Shown here: positions 38,326 through 50,757 of the stretch, one piece after another
Position numbering within the stretch: position 1 is the stretch's first letter
Layout of the letters: every line of letters starts with the position of its first letter
Origin: Alviniconcha marisindica
Taxonomy: Eukaryota; Mollusca; Gastropoda; Provannidae
Assembly (NCBI GenBank): GCA_018857735.1
Contig: JABMCL010002130.1
Coordinates: 687,501 to 751,500 of the forward strand
Reading direction: 5' to 3'
DNA: 64,000 bases
Translations under genes and position numbers: made by a program
Notes under the pieces: model-generated
Told to the model about the DNA's origin: nothing
The model's database searches: none
Seen by the model: the letters and a program-made list of their open reading frames with translations, nothing else

Positions 38326-39225
38326 AAACAAACAGAATCCCCACAGTCAATGTTGTTGACATCTTAGAGGACTACGGGGCCAAGATGGTGGGGCCTGTGT
38401 CCATGTGATATTCCTGTCAGACACTCGTCATCCGACCATTTGCATGCACGCGCGCCGCCCCGTCCGCCCAGTTTGTCCGCAGAGCCAGGGCAGGGCGCCT
38501 TCACGATGAGCTGGCCGCTGGAAAGTGGGACACGGGCCGATTAGCACTCCCACAGGGCCCGTCGTTTGTGTGTTGAGACTCCCGGAGTGTCCTCCCCGAG
38601 TGCTCATCGCTAAAAGGGTCGTAAAAGGCCTAAAGGGCCCTAAAAGGGCCATCTATCTGATTTCGGTTTCAGCACGGCCGTGATGCAATGCGCAGCTGTA
38701 GAACAACACCAGCAAGAAGGAAACAAACGAAAACACCAACAAAACAGAAGGGACACTCCGGGCATCCCGTCTCGTGTCGAACCCTAAGCTCCATAGGGCA
38801 TCCAAACTTGAAATAGGTTGCCAACAGCAGCAGCCAACCTACACCCACAACCGCCCACCCAACAAAACAAACAAACAAACTAAAAACTAAAAAGAAGGGT
38901 GGGGGGTGGGGGGGGGGGTTACAGAAGTTAACACTGACCCTGGTAGGACAGGCCTGGCCGACACGGCAGCGTGGGCACACGACAGACCTCAGAACAGGTC
39001 AACGGCAAAGTGTGGGGCCAACTGTCCACACACTGTGGTGGCCAGGCACCAGCCCCCTGCAATAGGGGACTGCGGACGCAGAAAGTAAGGTCCTCTCTGT
39101 TGATAACCCAGATATGACAAATGTTCTCCCCTTAAAGCCTGGAGTAGGTCAGAATATAGCCACGTATGCTTCGCCCACTGCCAGGACATTCTTCTATGTC
39201 CTAATGTCTACCTTCCCTCCCAGTC
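38326..39225. other. Unique interval, no gene recognised
   Basis: About 900 bp. Contains short AAAC/ACAAAC runs and a G-rich run near 38900. No conserved coding motif is visible on either strand. Confidence 0.4.
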
Positions 39226-39368
39226 CCCTCCCTACTTTTTAACCGCGTTTTGGGCTAACGCCGTCCCCCGTGTGGCCTATTTTTTAACCGCGTTTTGGGC
39301 TAACGCCGTCCCCCGTGTGGCCTATTTTTTAACCGCGTTTTGGGCTAACGCCGTCCCCCGTGTGGCCC
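39226..39368. repeat. 45-bp minisatellite, 3 copies
   Basis: Unit TTTTTTAACCGCGTTTTGGG plus CTAACGCCGTCCCCCGTGTGG, identical copies. Confidence 0.95.
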
Positions 39369-39604
39369 GCGGAATGAAACGGACGATCACCTGGCGCACA
39401 GTCACCCGCCAGTCAAGCAGGTCCCCGCGGTGAGTGCCAAGGGAGGGAATCTAAAGAGGTCACACACAAAAAGCGCTATTGTGCACTGATATATAGACAG
39501 ATTAAGTGGTTTATCGTTGTAACAGTAAATGAGAAGGGTGAAAAAAGAAAAAAGAAAGCAAACAAACAGTTATGTCCTGGCGTAAAAGAACTGTGAATGT
39601 GTGA

Positions 39605-39652
39605 TTCGTCCTGAGGTGACCCTATGCGGTTGACGGGACGTTACAATCTCTT
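39605..39652 (-). mobile_element. Dispersed repeat fragment (family C), minus
   Basis: The complement reads TGTAACGTCCCGTCAACCGC followed by ATAGGGTCACCTCAGGAC, matching 32170-32225 and 38064-38110. Confidence 0.6.
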
Positions 39653-39762
39653 TCTCAGCAGTAAACAACTAGGCACCCCTAGCAGACACCAGAGCTCGCG
39701 TTTCATCACTCGCTGGCCGTCACGTGCCCTCCACAAGACGAAAGCCCACAGCCGTCTTCCCC

Positions 39763-39975
39763 ACAACAGTGTTACCCCGCAGTCTCTGGTCCCGCGGCCC
39801 ACACTTGCTCCCCACAGCAGTGTTACCCCGCAGTCTCTGGTCCCGCGGCCCACACTTGCTCCCCACAGCAGTGTTACCCCGCAGTCTCTGGTCCCGCGGC
39901 CCACACTTGCTCCCCACAGCAGTGTTACCCCGCAGTCTCTGGCCCCGCGGCCCACACTTGCTCCCCACAGCAGCT
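39763..39975. repeat. 51-bp minisatellite, 4 copies
   Basis: Unit GTTACCCCGCAGTCTCTGGT plus CCCGCGGCCCACACTTGCTC and CCCACAGCAGT. The period is a multiple of three, so it gives long frames without a gene. Confidence 0.95.
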
Positions 39976-39984
39976 GAGCACTGG

Positions 39985-40590
39985 GCAGTGTCTGTAGCAA
40001 CCAGTCTCTACAGTCTGTAGCAACCAGTCTCTACAGTGTCTGTAGGAACCAGTCGCTACAGTGTCTGTAGGAACCAATCGCTACAGTGTCTGTAGCAACC
40101 AGTCACTACAGTGTCTGCAGCAACCAGTCGCTATAGAGTCTGTAGCAACCAGTTGCTACAGTGTCTGTAGCAACCAATCGCTACAGTGTCTGTAGCAACC
40201 AGTCGCTACAGTGTCTGTAGGAACCAGTCGCTACAGTGTCTGTAGCAACCAGTCGCTACAGTGTCTGTAGCAACCAATCTCTATAGAGTCTGCAGCAACC
40301 AGTCGCTATAGTGTCTGTAGCAACCAGTTGCTACAGTGTCTGTAGCAACCAATCTCTACAGAGTCTGTAGCAACCAATCGCTACAGTGTGTGTAGCAACC
40401 AGTCGCTACAGTGTCTGTAGCAACCAATCTCTACAGTGTCTGTAGCAACCAGTCGCTACAGTGTCTGTAGCAACCAATCTATACAGTGTCTGTAGCAACC
40501 AATCTCTACAGTGTCTGTAGGAACCAATCGCTACAGTGTCTGTAGGAACCAGTCGCTACAGTGTCTGTAGGAACCAATCGCTACAGTGAT
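39985..40590. repeat. 25-bp minisatellite, about 24 copies
   Basis: Unit GTCTGTAGCAACCAGTCGCT plus ACAGT, with variants GGAACC, CCAATC and TCTCTA spread through the array. Confidence 0.95.
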
Positions 40591-41415
40591 CCCAAGACGA
40601 CGAACGGGAAAACAAAGTAACACCACAAGGAAGGAATCAACCGACACCAACAGAAAATTCCGAGAACAAAATCACCAAACAGCAAGAATCCAACGAAGGG
40701 CAAACCGAGTTTAGCACAAGGGAGGAATACTACGCCAACTAATCCAGCTGAACATTCCTAGAACTAAGTCACAAAACAAGGACATCAGCAAACAAACGCC
40801 CGGCAAAACAAAGCTGGCCACAAGGCATGACTACTACATCAGTAAAACTGTTCAATATCACTCAGCATATTACCAGGAGTTTTCACTGACTCTGATCTAA
40901 TCGGGAATAACACACACGCCTGGTGTAGCCAGCTTTCAGCTTACTGCAGTATTGGACAAGTTGTATCAATTTTGAACTGTGATGAGGAAAAGCTCTCCAA
41001 TGACTAACAACAACAATAATGACAATGTGTGAGCGCCCGACCTTACGTTTTAAGCCCTCAGCTCGTACATAACCAGGACAATGTCTATATACGGATTACC
41101 CGTGTTAGCTCTTCGAGAAGTTTAACCGACGGAACAACATCGTAGTACCATTATACCCGCCCCCCGGCATGTAACCCTAAACCTACTTGGCTCTACGTAC
41201 CGTATTGATCGGGACGGAGGTTCGTATCTCTTAAATCAAGAAGGAATTAGAGGCGGAGGGGGCGGGCGCAACACTCGTGTTTAAAGACAACGTGGCTGCC
41301 CTGTTTTTTTGCTGGTCGCCAAGCGCAGTCCGCTCAGACACGTTGGTTAAAGGCACACGTACGTACGCATACACACACACACACGCACAAACACACATGC
41401 ACGCAAGTACAGTCA
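40591..41415. other. Unique interval, no gene recognised
   Basis: About 820 bp. Open frames are short and no domain is recognised. Confidence 0.4.
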
Positions 41416-41419
41416 TTCA

Positions 41420-41806
<387 letters not shown>

Positions 41807-41889
41807 GCCATATGGTCAGTGTCATAAATAACAATGCACTGCGGGGATCCGCTAAAGGCCAGACCTCCTTGCAGATTACGAGCCCTTAT

Positions 41890-42480
41890 CCCTTGCTTAC
41901 CTATAACTGTCATCTGCATCTCCCTGTTGGTTACAAGCCAGTGTCCCTTGCTTACTTATAACTGTCATCTGCATCTCCCTGTTGGTTACAAGCCAGTGTC
42001 CCTTGCTTACTTATAACTGTCATCTGCATCTCCCTGTTGGTTACAAGCCAATGTCCCTTGGTTACTTATAACTGTCATCTGCATCTCCCTGCTGGTTACA
42101 AATAACTGTCATCTACATCTCTCTGTTGGTTACAATCCCGTACCACTTGGTTACTTATAACTGTCATCTACATCTCTCTGTTGGTTACAAGCCCGTACCC
42201 CTTGGTTACTTATAACTGTCATCTACATCTCCCTGTCGGTTACAAGCCTATGCCCCTTGGTTACTTATAAATGTCATCTACATTGCCCGGTTGGTTACAA
42301 GCCAGTGCCCCTTGGTTACGTATAACTGTTATCTACATTTTCCGGTGGTAACAAGCGTGTACCCCTTGGTTACTTTGACTGCCATCTATATCTCCCTGCT
42401 GGATACAAGTTTGTATCCCTTGGTTGGTTATTACTGTCATTTACATCGCCTTGTTGGCTGCAAGTCTGTGCCCACCTAGC
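41890..42480. repeat. About 55-60 bp minisatellite, about 10 copies
   Basis: Unit TTGGTTACTTATAACTGTCA plus TCTACATCTCCCTGTTGGTT and ACAAGCC..GT. The first units are near identical, and later ones drift. Confidence 0.92.
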
Positions 42481-42484
42481 TGTT

Positions 42485-43345
42485 ACTGTCATCTATCCTT
42501 GCAGGCTGCAGGCCGTGGTTAGTTATTACTGTTACTGTCATCTATCCCTGCAGGTTGCAGGCCGTGGTTAGTTATTACTGTTACTGTCATCTATCCCTGC
42601 AGGTTGCAGGCCGTGGTTAGTTATTACTGTTACTGTCATCTATCCCTGCAGGTTGCAGGCCGTGGTTAGTTATTACTGTCACTCACATCTCCCCGTACAG
42701 GCCGTGGTTAGTTACTACTGTCACTCACATATCCCTGTACAGGCCGTGGTTAGTTATTACTGTCACTCACATATCCCTGTACAGGCCGTGGTTAGTTATT
42801 ACTGTCACGTCCACATCTCCCCGTACAGGCCGTGGTTAGTTACTACTGTCACTCACATATCCCTGTACAGGCCGTGGTTAGTTACTACTGTCACTCACAT
42901 ATCCCTGTACAGGCCGTGGTTAGTACTACTGTCACTCACATATCCCTGTACAGGCCGTGGTTAGCTACTACTGTCACTCACATATCCCTGTACAGGCCGT
43001 GGTTAGTTACTACTGTCACTCACATATCCCTGTACAGGCCGTGGTTAGCTACTACTGTCACTCACATATCCCTGTACAGGCCGTGGTTAGCTACTACTGT
43101 CACTCACATATCCCTGTACAGGCCGTGGTTAGCTACTACTGTCACTCACATATCCCTGTACAGGCCGTGGTTAGCTACTACTGTCACTCACATATCCCTG
43201 TACAGGCCGTGGTTAGCTACTACTGTCACTCACATATCCCTGTACAGGCCGTGGTTAGTTACTACTGTCACTCACATATCCCTGTACAGGCCGTGGTTAG
43301 TTACTACTGTCACTCACATATCCCTGTACAGGCCGTGGTTAGTTA
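42485..43345. repeat. 49-bp then 42-bp minisatellite, about 20 copies
   Basis: Four units of CTGTTACTGTCATCTATCCC, TGCAGGTTGCAGG, CCGTGGTTAGTTATTA are followed by about 16 units of TGTCACTCACATATCCCTGT plus ACAGGCCGTGGTTAGTTACTAC. The unit shares GTTA.TTACTGTCA with the preceding array, so the two probably have one origin. Confidence 0.94.
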
Positions 43346-43566
43346 AGTTATTACTGTAACCGGCTCAGCGAGACGTACAGCAAGAAGTTATCGCGGGTTG
43401 CGCAATCCCTTTGCCTCTTGGCGCCAGCCCCCCAGCAGCTCCAAGACGTGACGGATTTAAGCCAACGCCGTGCAATCCGTTCTACGTCAGACTGGGCGCA
43501 AAAAATAACACGGAAGAGGGGAGAGGGGGAAAATGCGACTGGAAAACTACACACACCGATTATTTG

Positions 43567-43567
<1 letters not shown>

Positions 43568-43640
<73 letters not shown>
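43568..43640. repeat. (CT)36 microsatellite
   Basis: About 72 bp of CT, nearly pure. Confidence 0.97.
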
Positions 43641-43642
<2 letters not shown>

Positions 43643-45033
43643 TTTGCTGAACAGACAACGGTAATTGTTTCAGCTTAACTGCACGCACGGTCGAAAACAG
43701 AATCGTTTTGAGAATGAGGGAGAGGGTGAGACTGGAGCAGAAAAACAGTAAGACTGCTATCCGAGCAAAGACTGAGGGGGAATCTACCCGTCACAGTCTC
43801 CTTGCTGACTGGCAAAGCTAGCAGAGACTACCGAAGGAAACACGTTGGCTTTCTTGGCAAACTCGGTTCGTGGAGAGCGGTTAGTTCGTCAGGAGCGACG
43901 TCGTGTAATGTTCGGGCAAGACTCTAGCACTAAATGTCTGTGACCGGAACAATAGAATGCGAAGAACTAGCAGCAACACGCTAAAAAAGATGACATATAT
44001 TTTGGGAAGAACACCGTGGCACTGATGAGTGATACACATATCTCGATAATCCACCAATAATTCACGTTCCGACGGTTTTCGCTAGACATAAATTGTTGCG
44101 ACTGGTTCGGCTCTAACACCACGGCGAAGTAAAACGCAGGCAAGGTGTGACAACTCGGAACATGCAGCAAGAACCGTAAGTTGTTCCCGCTTGGCGACGT
44201 GACCGGAAGCAGCAGGGTAATCAACAGCAGGCTCCAAGACGGTTGCTGGCACTAACAAGGTTTGTTCAGCTGGGGCCGGGACGGAGTGACGGCAAGGGAG
44301 CCAGGTTTAACGAGGACGGGCAATTAGCACACCTCCACCTGGGGAGGTGTCGGCTGTTGGAAGACTGCAAAATGACAGCAAGCTGCAGAGCTCCACTGCG
44401 ACAGCTGCACCTCCTGCAACTCTGCTGATGACAAGCCTGACAGTTGGGGATGGCCTGACCTTCAAAGGACACACGCTGTGACAAGCCGGAGAGTTGGGGA
44501 TGGCCTGACCTTAAGGGACATACACTGTGACAAGTCTGAGAGTTGCGCATGGCCTGACCTTCAAAAGACACGCACGTTTGAACACGGTCGCGAGGGGAAA
44601 CCACTGTACCAATCGAAACTCGACCAGTATCTAGAGTAAATTAAAACGTAACCTCTCTCGTCGAACTGTGGCTGAAGAATGTCGGACCAAAACTGTTCTA
44701 CCAATCGAGATTCCACCAATGAAAATTTTACCAATGGACATTCTACCAATTGAGATTCTACCAATGGGGATACTGCCAGTCCAGACCGTGGCAGCGGTGG
44801 GAGACAAACGACGTCTCTTTCAATCAGCCTGGCACCTGAACCTCTACCCCAGGAAACACACACAGTGGCACAGTTGTGACGGACAAACCGCAAGGACGGG
44901 CGGAACCTGACGACCAGCCCCAGATACGAGGGGCAGCCGGCCGGCGAAAGAACTCCCCGACACAGCCGGCAGCTCTCACAGGAACGAGTGCTGACTGTCT
45001 CGTCCAATCACCATCCCACTTCCCACTTGGCAG
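43641..45033. other. Longest mostly unique stretch of the right part
   Basis: About 1.4 kb, mostly single copy, balanced base composition. It contains a short 58-bp triplicate (44426-44575) and a loose 17-bp CTACCAAT repeat (44685-44775). It ends at the strong donor-like CACTTGGCAG|GTGAGTTG (45033/45034). It could be a promoter and non-coding first exon on the plus strand; no coding sequence is seen. Confidence 0.3.
44426..44575. repeat. About 57-bp repeat, 3 copies
   Basis: Copies of TGTGACAAGCCGGAGAGTTG and GGGATGGCCTGACCTTCAAA with mild divergence. Confidence 0.88.
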
Positions 45034-45201
45034 GTGAGTTGCTGTAAACTTCCATTACGCTGTTTACCGCTGCTCAAAATTTATTATTATTATTGCATAC
45101 GCCTTTGACTTCCACACTTTCGGCAAATCGCTGGCATGCCGAGAAAACTGTGCTGGCAGGAAATACACTGACGATTAAGCGTCTGCTAAGCCGTAGGGAT
45201 C

Positions 45202-45693
<492 letters not shown>

Positions 45694-46043
45694 CGCGCGC
45701 CCGCGTGTACGTGTACAGCTAAGTGCTCTGCTTTTACGTCCATATTCACCAAGAAAAGTCCAAAGCGCAGTACAGCAGAGAAGACAGACAGAAAAACAGA
45801 CAGACAGAAAAAAAAGACAGACAGAAAAAGAAGAAGATGAGGAAGAAGACATGGAGCAGGGGCATAGCAGGGCTGAGGAAGAAGGCAGGAAGATAAGAGG
45901 TGAAGACCAAACAGCCCAGCAGGTGTAGTGATCATGATCTGCACTTGTTTACGTGTAGTGGTGGGAACCCAAGTGGAGGTAGCTGTAACCAGTGGTAAAG
46001 TGCTTACTGAGAAAATGGGGAAAAGTACACACAACCCCGCAGT

Positions 46044-46510
46044 GGCAGCAGGGAGTGACGTCGCTACACAACTGTTGTCTGTCAGAGCGGGTAGCAAGGA
46101 GTGACGTCGCTACACAACTGTTGTCTGTCAGAGCGAGCAGCAGGGAGTGACGTCACTACACAACTGTTGTGTATCAGAGTGGGCAGCAGGGAGTGACGTC
46201 ACTACACAACTGTTGTCTGTAACAGCGGGCAGCAGGGAGTGACGTCACTACACAACTGTTGTGTATCAGAGTGGGCAGCAGGGAGTGACGTCACTACACA
46301 ACTGTTGTGTATCAGAGCGGGCAGCAGGGCGTGACGTCACTACACAACTGTTGTGTATCAGAGTGGGCAGCAGGGCGTGACGTCACTACACAACTGTTGT
46401 GTATCAGAATGGGCAGCAGGGAGTGACGTCAATACACAACTGTTGTCTGTCAGAGCGGGCAGCAAGGAATGACGTCATTACACAACTGTTGTCTGTCAAA
46501 GCGGGCGCCG
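46044..46510. repeat. 46-bp minisatellite of ten units with CRE palindromes
   Basis: GTGACGTC starts at 46055, 46101, 46147, 46193, 46239, 46285, 46331 and 46377, with the same step to 46423 and 46469. Units 3-10 contain full TGACGTCA. Units carrying GTGTAT also contain the inverted repeat ACACAACTGTTGTGT. TGACGTCA is the CREB/ATF consensus; function here is inferred only. Confidence 0.95.
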
Positions 46511-46544
46511 TCTTACCGCCACTGAAGGAAGCGCCAGTTTAAAG

Positions 46545-46855
46545 GACCCGTCACACCAAGAATTTAAAGTCCCGTCACACGAACTAAAAGGACCCGTCAC
46601 ACTAATAATTTAAAGTCCTGTCACATGAACTAAAAGTACCCGTCACACTAATAATTTAAAGTCCCATCACACGAACTAAAAGGACCAGTCACATGAGCTA
46701 CGTAAAAGGACCCGTCGCATGAGCTAAAAGGACCTGTCACATGAGCTAAAATTAAAAGGACCAGTCACATGAGCTAAATGTAAAAGGGACAGTCACATGA
46801 GCTAAAAGTAAAAGGACCCGTAACATGAGCTAAAAAGACCCGCCACACGAATTTC
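46545..46855. repeat. Irregular repeat AAAAGGACCCGTCACAYGAGCT
   Basis: About 12 units of 18-35 bp built on AAAGGACCCGTCACA and GAGCTAAAAG or AATTTAAAGTCC. Confidence 0.88.
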
Positions 46856-47159
46856 CATGCGAAACTACCAATTGTATAGTAACTGAATTTTAAGACGGTT
46901 GACAGATAAAAAGCTTTCAATGGCCAGTTGTTGTTCTGGCGTTCCCGAGTTGACCGCCCTGGGGCGTACGCGACTGTACAGTGACACGGCATTCCCTAGG
47001 GAGACAGGATTGCGTCCCTGACTGCTTTGTTGTTGCTGTTTAATTCTGTATATGCCCACCACATGGGCAGCAAACGCCGTTTCCATCTCCACTTTATTGT
47101 AGCTGTCCGTGGTTTTTACCGAAGATAGTCCCCACATAACAACACTTTACTGTAGCTGA
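46856..47159. other. Unique sequence, no gene recognised
   Basis: About 300 bp without repeats or recognised coding sequence. Confidence 0.4.
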
Positions 47160-47448
47160 GTCCAGGAGGTGGGGAGGGAAAGGGGGTGGGGGGTGGGCGC
47201 TGGGGAGGGGGGGGGGTTGAAGTGGAACCATACGTTAGTAACGCCACACTGTCATCACCAGAACGATTTCTGCATACAGATGGGCAGCGATGAGAGCCAT
47301 TTCAATGTTTCACTAGCTGTGAGGGGCAAAGTCACAAGGCGGTGTCCAGAAAACTTTCTAAAGACAGGGAGGAGAGCCGGGGCGGGGAATCGAGTCCACG
47401 TCGCCCGCTTACCAGCCTAACGCCTTGCCGCTGGGCCAACCCGGCTCA
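47160..47448 (-). mobile_element. tRNA-derived SINE (family A), copy 3
   Basis: Sense head GAGCCGGGTTGGCCCAGCGG, AAGGCGTTAGGCTGGTAAGC, and B-box-like GTGGACTCGATTCCC; body with CATCGCTGCCCATCTG. The A-box TGGCCCAGCGG is identical to the unit core of the array at 30741-31157. Confidence 0.85.
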
Positions 47449-47583
47449 CAGACAGGTGCACAACAAAAAGTGGTCCTTTGTCTGACCAATCAGCACTGAC
47501 CCTCTCTCAACGTGCGCCACAGGGACCCTGGAAACAAAGCCACTGTTCACTTTTGGCAACAGCCAGGAAGGCATGGACCATTC

Positions 47584-47642
47584 TTAAGAATATTCATGAA
47601 AGAGGTCACTGAGGTCATCCAGATCGAAACCGAGGTTGGGTT
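47584..47642 (-). CDS. Possible short terminal exon, acidic C-terminus
   Basis: After an acceptor-like AATACAG on the minus strand, phase 1, the frame PNLGFDLDDLSDLFHEYS ends at TAA (complement of 47584-47586). The acidic, codon-like sequence looks real, but there is no upstream exon, known family or pyrimidine-rich tract. Chance is not excluded. Confidence 0.18.
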
Positions 47643-47688
47643 CTGTATTGACGTGACGTCATTCTTCTAGCTGTGGTCACTAACAGTC

Positions 47689-48113
47689 CGAGTGGTGGCC
47701 ACGCCCAGCACCAGCTAACTAACTAACAGTCCGAGTGGTGGCCACGCCCAGCACCAGCTAACCAACTAACAGTCCGAGTGGTGGCCACGCCCAGCACCAG
47801 CTAACCAACTAACAGTCCGAGTGGTGGCCACGCCCAGCACCAGCTAACCAACTAACAGTCCGAGTGGTGGCCACGCCCAGCACCAGCTAACCAACTAACA
47901 GTCCCAGTGGTGGCCACGCCCAGCACCAGCTAACCAACTAACAGTCCGAGTGGTGGCCACGCCCAGCACCAGCTAACCAACTAACAGTCCGAGTGGTGGC
48001 CACGCCCAGCACCAGCTAACCAACTAACAGTCCGAGTGGTGGCCACGCCCAGCACCAGCTAACCAACTAACAGTCCGAGTGGTGGCCACGCCCAGCACCA
48101 GCTAACCAACTCG
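47689..48113. repeat. 43-bp minisatellite, 10 copies
   Basis: Unit AACTAACAGTCCGAGTGGTG plus GCCACGCCCAGCACCAGCTAACC, nearly identical across the array. Confidence 0.96.
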
Positions 48114-48300
48114 CCGTGCCTCACGTGGCCGGACTGAGAGCACTCTCGCTCCGCACCGCCCCCTCTCACGTGATTCTGTGCACTGGGAAAGCATAAAAAA
48201 CTAACAAACAAACACCTCATTTCACAAAATTGGACATAAAATCAACCTGACAGTTTAAAACAAAATTCTTATAATCAATAATGTAGAGTTTATTTTTTGG

Positions 48301-48302
<2 letters not shown>

Positions 48303-48342
<40 letters not shown>
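48303..48342. repeat. (CT)20 microsatellite
   Basis: Pure CT run of about 40 bp. Confidence 0.96.
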
Positions 48343-48344
<2 letters not shown>

Positions 48345-48507
48345 GTTAGAGAAGGGTGTCTCTTTTTAGCCGGACAGAAAAGCCGTCAGTGCGAACCACA
48401 CAGGGGACAGCCGGGTAAAACTAAAACCACTGGACCATTGTGTCTGCAGTTCCTATGAGATGACAAGCAAACCATCGTGTTTGTGAGTTTGAGCTTCTAC
48501 ACAATAC

Positions 48508-48571
48508 GGTGTGTGTGTGTGAGTGTGTGTGTGTGCGTCCGTGCGTGCGTGTGCGTGTGTGCGTGCGTGCC

Positions 48572-48655
<84 letters not shown>
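48508..48655. repeat. (GT)n with GCGT part
   Basis: GT, GCGT and GAGT mixture for 70 bp, then about 75 bp of pure GT. Confidence 0.97.
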
Positions 48656-48658
<3 letters not shown>

Positions 48659-48933
48659 AGCTGTCGAAAAGCAAACACCAGAACATATTAGTAACTAAGT
48701 TGTAAAGGAGTTGGGGCTGATTAAATCCGATTACCTGTTCTATCCTTATTGACTTATTGATACTATTTTCAAACTATGAGTTGTCAATATTCACCAGTTT
48801 AACTGTTAGTACTCTCGGTTTTGCTGAGTAAACTTTATGCACGAACGTTTATATTTCTCTCCCCCTCTCTCTCTCTCTTTCTCTCCTCCCCCCCCCCCCC
48901 TCCCCCCCAAGACGTTTTCTGTCACAATCCATC

Positions 48934-49345
48934 CTATGTAACTGCGTCAAGGTGTATAAAAGTTTCCGCTTGAAGGAGCGGAGCGAGTGTCAGAGGTAGG
49001 CTGTTCCACAGAAAGGCACCAGAGAAGGGTATGCTCGTTTTGAACACGTCTATCCTCGGCCTAGGCAAACTAGCCTGATAGTTCCTAGAGATGGAATAGC
49101 GAGAGGGTGGGTTTGTGTGCAGGTTAGACATATACTCTGAGGCTTCATTGTTAAGGGCCCTGTACACGAACAGACCGCTTCTGTATTCATTTGTGTACGC
49201 TCATTATCCTCATTACAACAGCAACTGTAACAGTTGTATCTGAAAAGATTAACTTTACAGCTCTTCTGTGCAGAGAATTTAATCTCTTTTTGAGGACATC
49301 GCTACATCCGCCCCACACGACTGACGCATAATCAGTGTGAGGTTT
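48934..49345 (-). pseudogene. Second non-LTR retrotransposon reverse transcriptase fragment
   Basis: Minus-strand translation gives HTDYASVVWGGCSDVLKKRL, NSLHRRAVKLI, then after frame changes MYRALNNEASEYMSNL, SRYSISRNYQASLPRPRID and TSIPFSGAFLWNSLPLTL. This order (DYASVVWG, RRAVKLI, LPRPR, GAxLWNSLP) is typical of the C-terminus of LINE reverse transcriptases. It differs from the copy at 7738-8230, so it is a different family. Broken frames show it is inactive. Confidence 0.8.
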
Positions 49346-49391
49346 ATTGTGGGCATTAAAGAAGTTTCCTGGTGTCGATGTCCACGTGTAC

Positions 49392-49563
<172 letters not shown>

Positions 49564-49599
49564 GAATTATTCCTCATTCTTTCTGCCCTAAAAGTACTA

Positions 49600-50167
49600 G
49601 GTAGCGCCTTGAGCTCTAACATGACGCTATGTGGTTGATCAGAGCGCACACTGACTGCAGTCTTCTTCTCTGAAAACAATGGGTGAAATTTCAGCCACGA
49701 CGTATCGCGAGTCTGATCATTTTTACGTATGTTTTATTTATTTTTATTATTTTAAGAGTCTATATTTCACAGACATACATAATCTTTTGCAAGCACAAGG
49801 GGAGAAAGTAGCTGACAAAGTCATGACATTTCCTTTTCGTGACTGAAATAGTTACTGAGTTAAAATGTTCGAAATGAATTTATGGGTGAATTTTCACCCA
49901 TCGCATACGGCAAAGGTTGTGTTAAATTTCAGTCATATTATGTGTGTCACACTGATTTTAGAGTGAATTTCCCAAAGTAATTTTATCTATCTATTTAAGT
50001 AATGCTTGTGGTTTTAATCTTGCCTGTACCTTACTGCGCACTCTTAAACTGTAAATGTTTTATACCTGTAGATATTGTTTCTTTGTCTGTTTGCAATCCC
50101 TGTGTGGCACCAACGTTCTCCTTTGAATGGAATAAAGAAGTACTTGACCTGACTTGAAATGTTGCAG
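49600..50167 (+). mobile_element. LINE-type 3' tail before a candidate exon
   Basis: Non-coding AT-rich sequence ending GGAATAAAGAAGTACTTGAC plus CTGACTTGA (about 50130-50158), the style of polyadenylation signal and short terminal repeat seen at LINE 3' ends. No plus-strand coding part is attached. Confidence 0.45.
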
Positions 50168-50347
50168 GCTTCACCATGTGCGAGTTCACGGAGGACCATG
50201 ACCTGCTGGCTGTTCTGACACGCAGTCAAGAGCGCCCCCTGGCGACGTGTCGGGAACAGGCCTACTACTCTTCCGTGGAGTGTCACCAACTGGTGCTGAA
50301 GGTCTGCCTCAGTGCTCTCCCTTCCTTCCCTCACTACCGCCACACAG
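50168..50347 (+). CDS. Candidate coding exon of an unidentified gene
   Basis: The acceptor ATGTTGCAG ends at 50167 and the donor CACACAG|GTACTG starts at 50348. The 180-bp exon is open throughout, phase 1 at both ends, with GC-rich third positions like the RELCH exons. It contains ATG 50176 in good context (TTCACCATGTGC), giving MCEFTEDHDLLAVLTRSQER and then AYYSSVECHQLVLK. An alternative donor AAG|GTCTGC at 50302 exists. I do not recognise the protein. It may be an initiating exon spliced to a non-coding exon such as the one ending at 45033, or an internal exon. Confidence 0.45.
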
Positions 50348-50370
50348 GTACTGGTCTCGGAAGGTCCATG

Positions 50371-50447
<77 letters not shown>

Positions 50448-50478
50448 GTGTGCGTGTTTGTGCGTGCGTGTGTGTGTG
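50371..50478. repeat. (GA)n followed by GTGC repeats
   Basis: About 37 GA repeats then GTGCGTGT; begins just after the candidate exon donor. Confidence 0.96.
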
Positions 50479-50757
50479 CGCGCACATGCGCGCGCGTGTG
50501 AGTGAGATAGGAGTGTGGGTTGTGTACATGCATCAGGAAGCGTAACTGACAGACCGTCAGTGACAGATGAGGTAATGGGCAGGCGAAAAGCCCCAAACCA
50601 CCAACCACTCAGTGTTGACAAAGGGCAAGTAAGCACATTCAGGCCGATGACTTACGTCGTTTGCCTTGCAACTGATCCACACCAAAGCCCCCAGGGGAAA
50701 ATACAGCAACAAAATCCAGACAGAGATGTGACCGATGCGTCTAGCTTTCCTACCCCG

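Noticed and set aside
46044..46510. Proof of a working CREB-dependent enhancer
   Set aside because: The motif is present by repetition of one unit, and no nearby confirmed promoter supports function. It is kept as a finding only.
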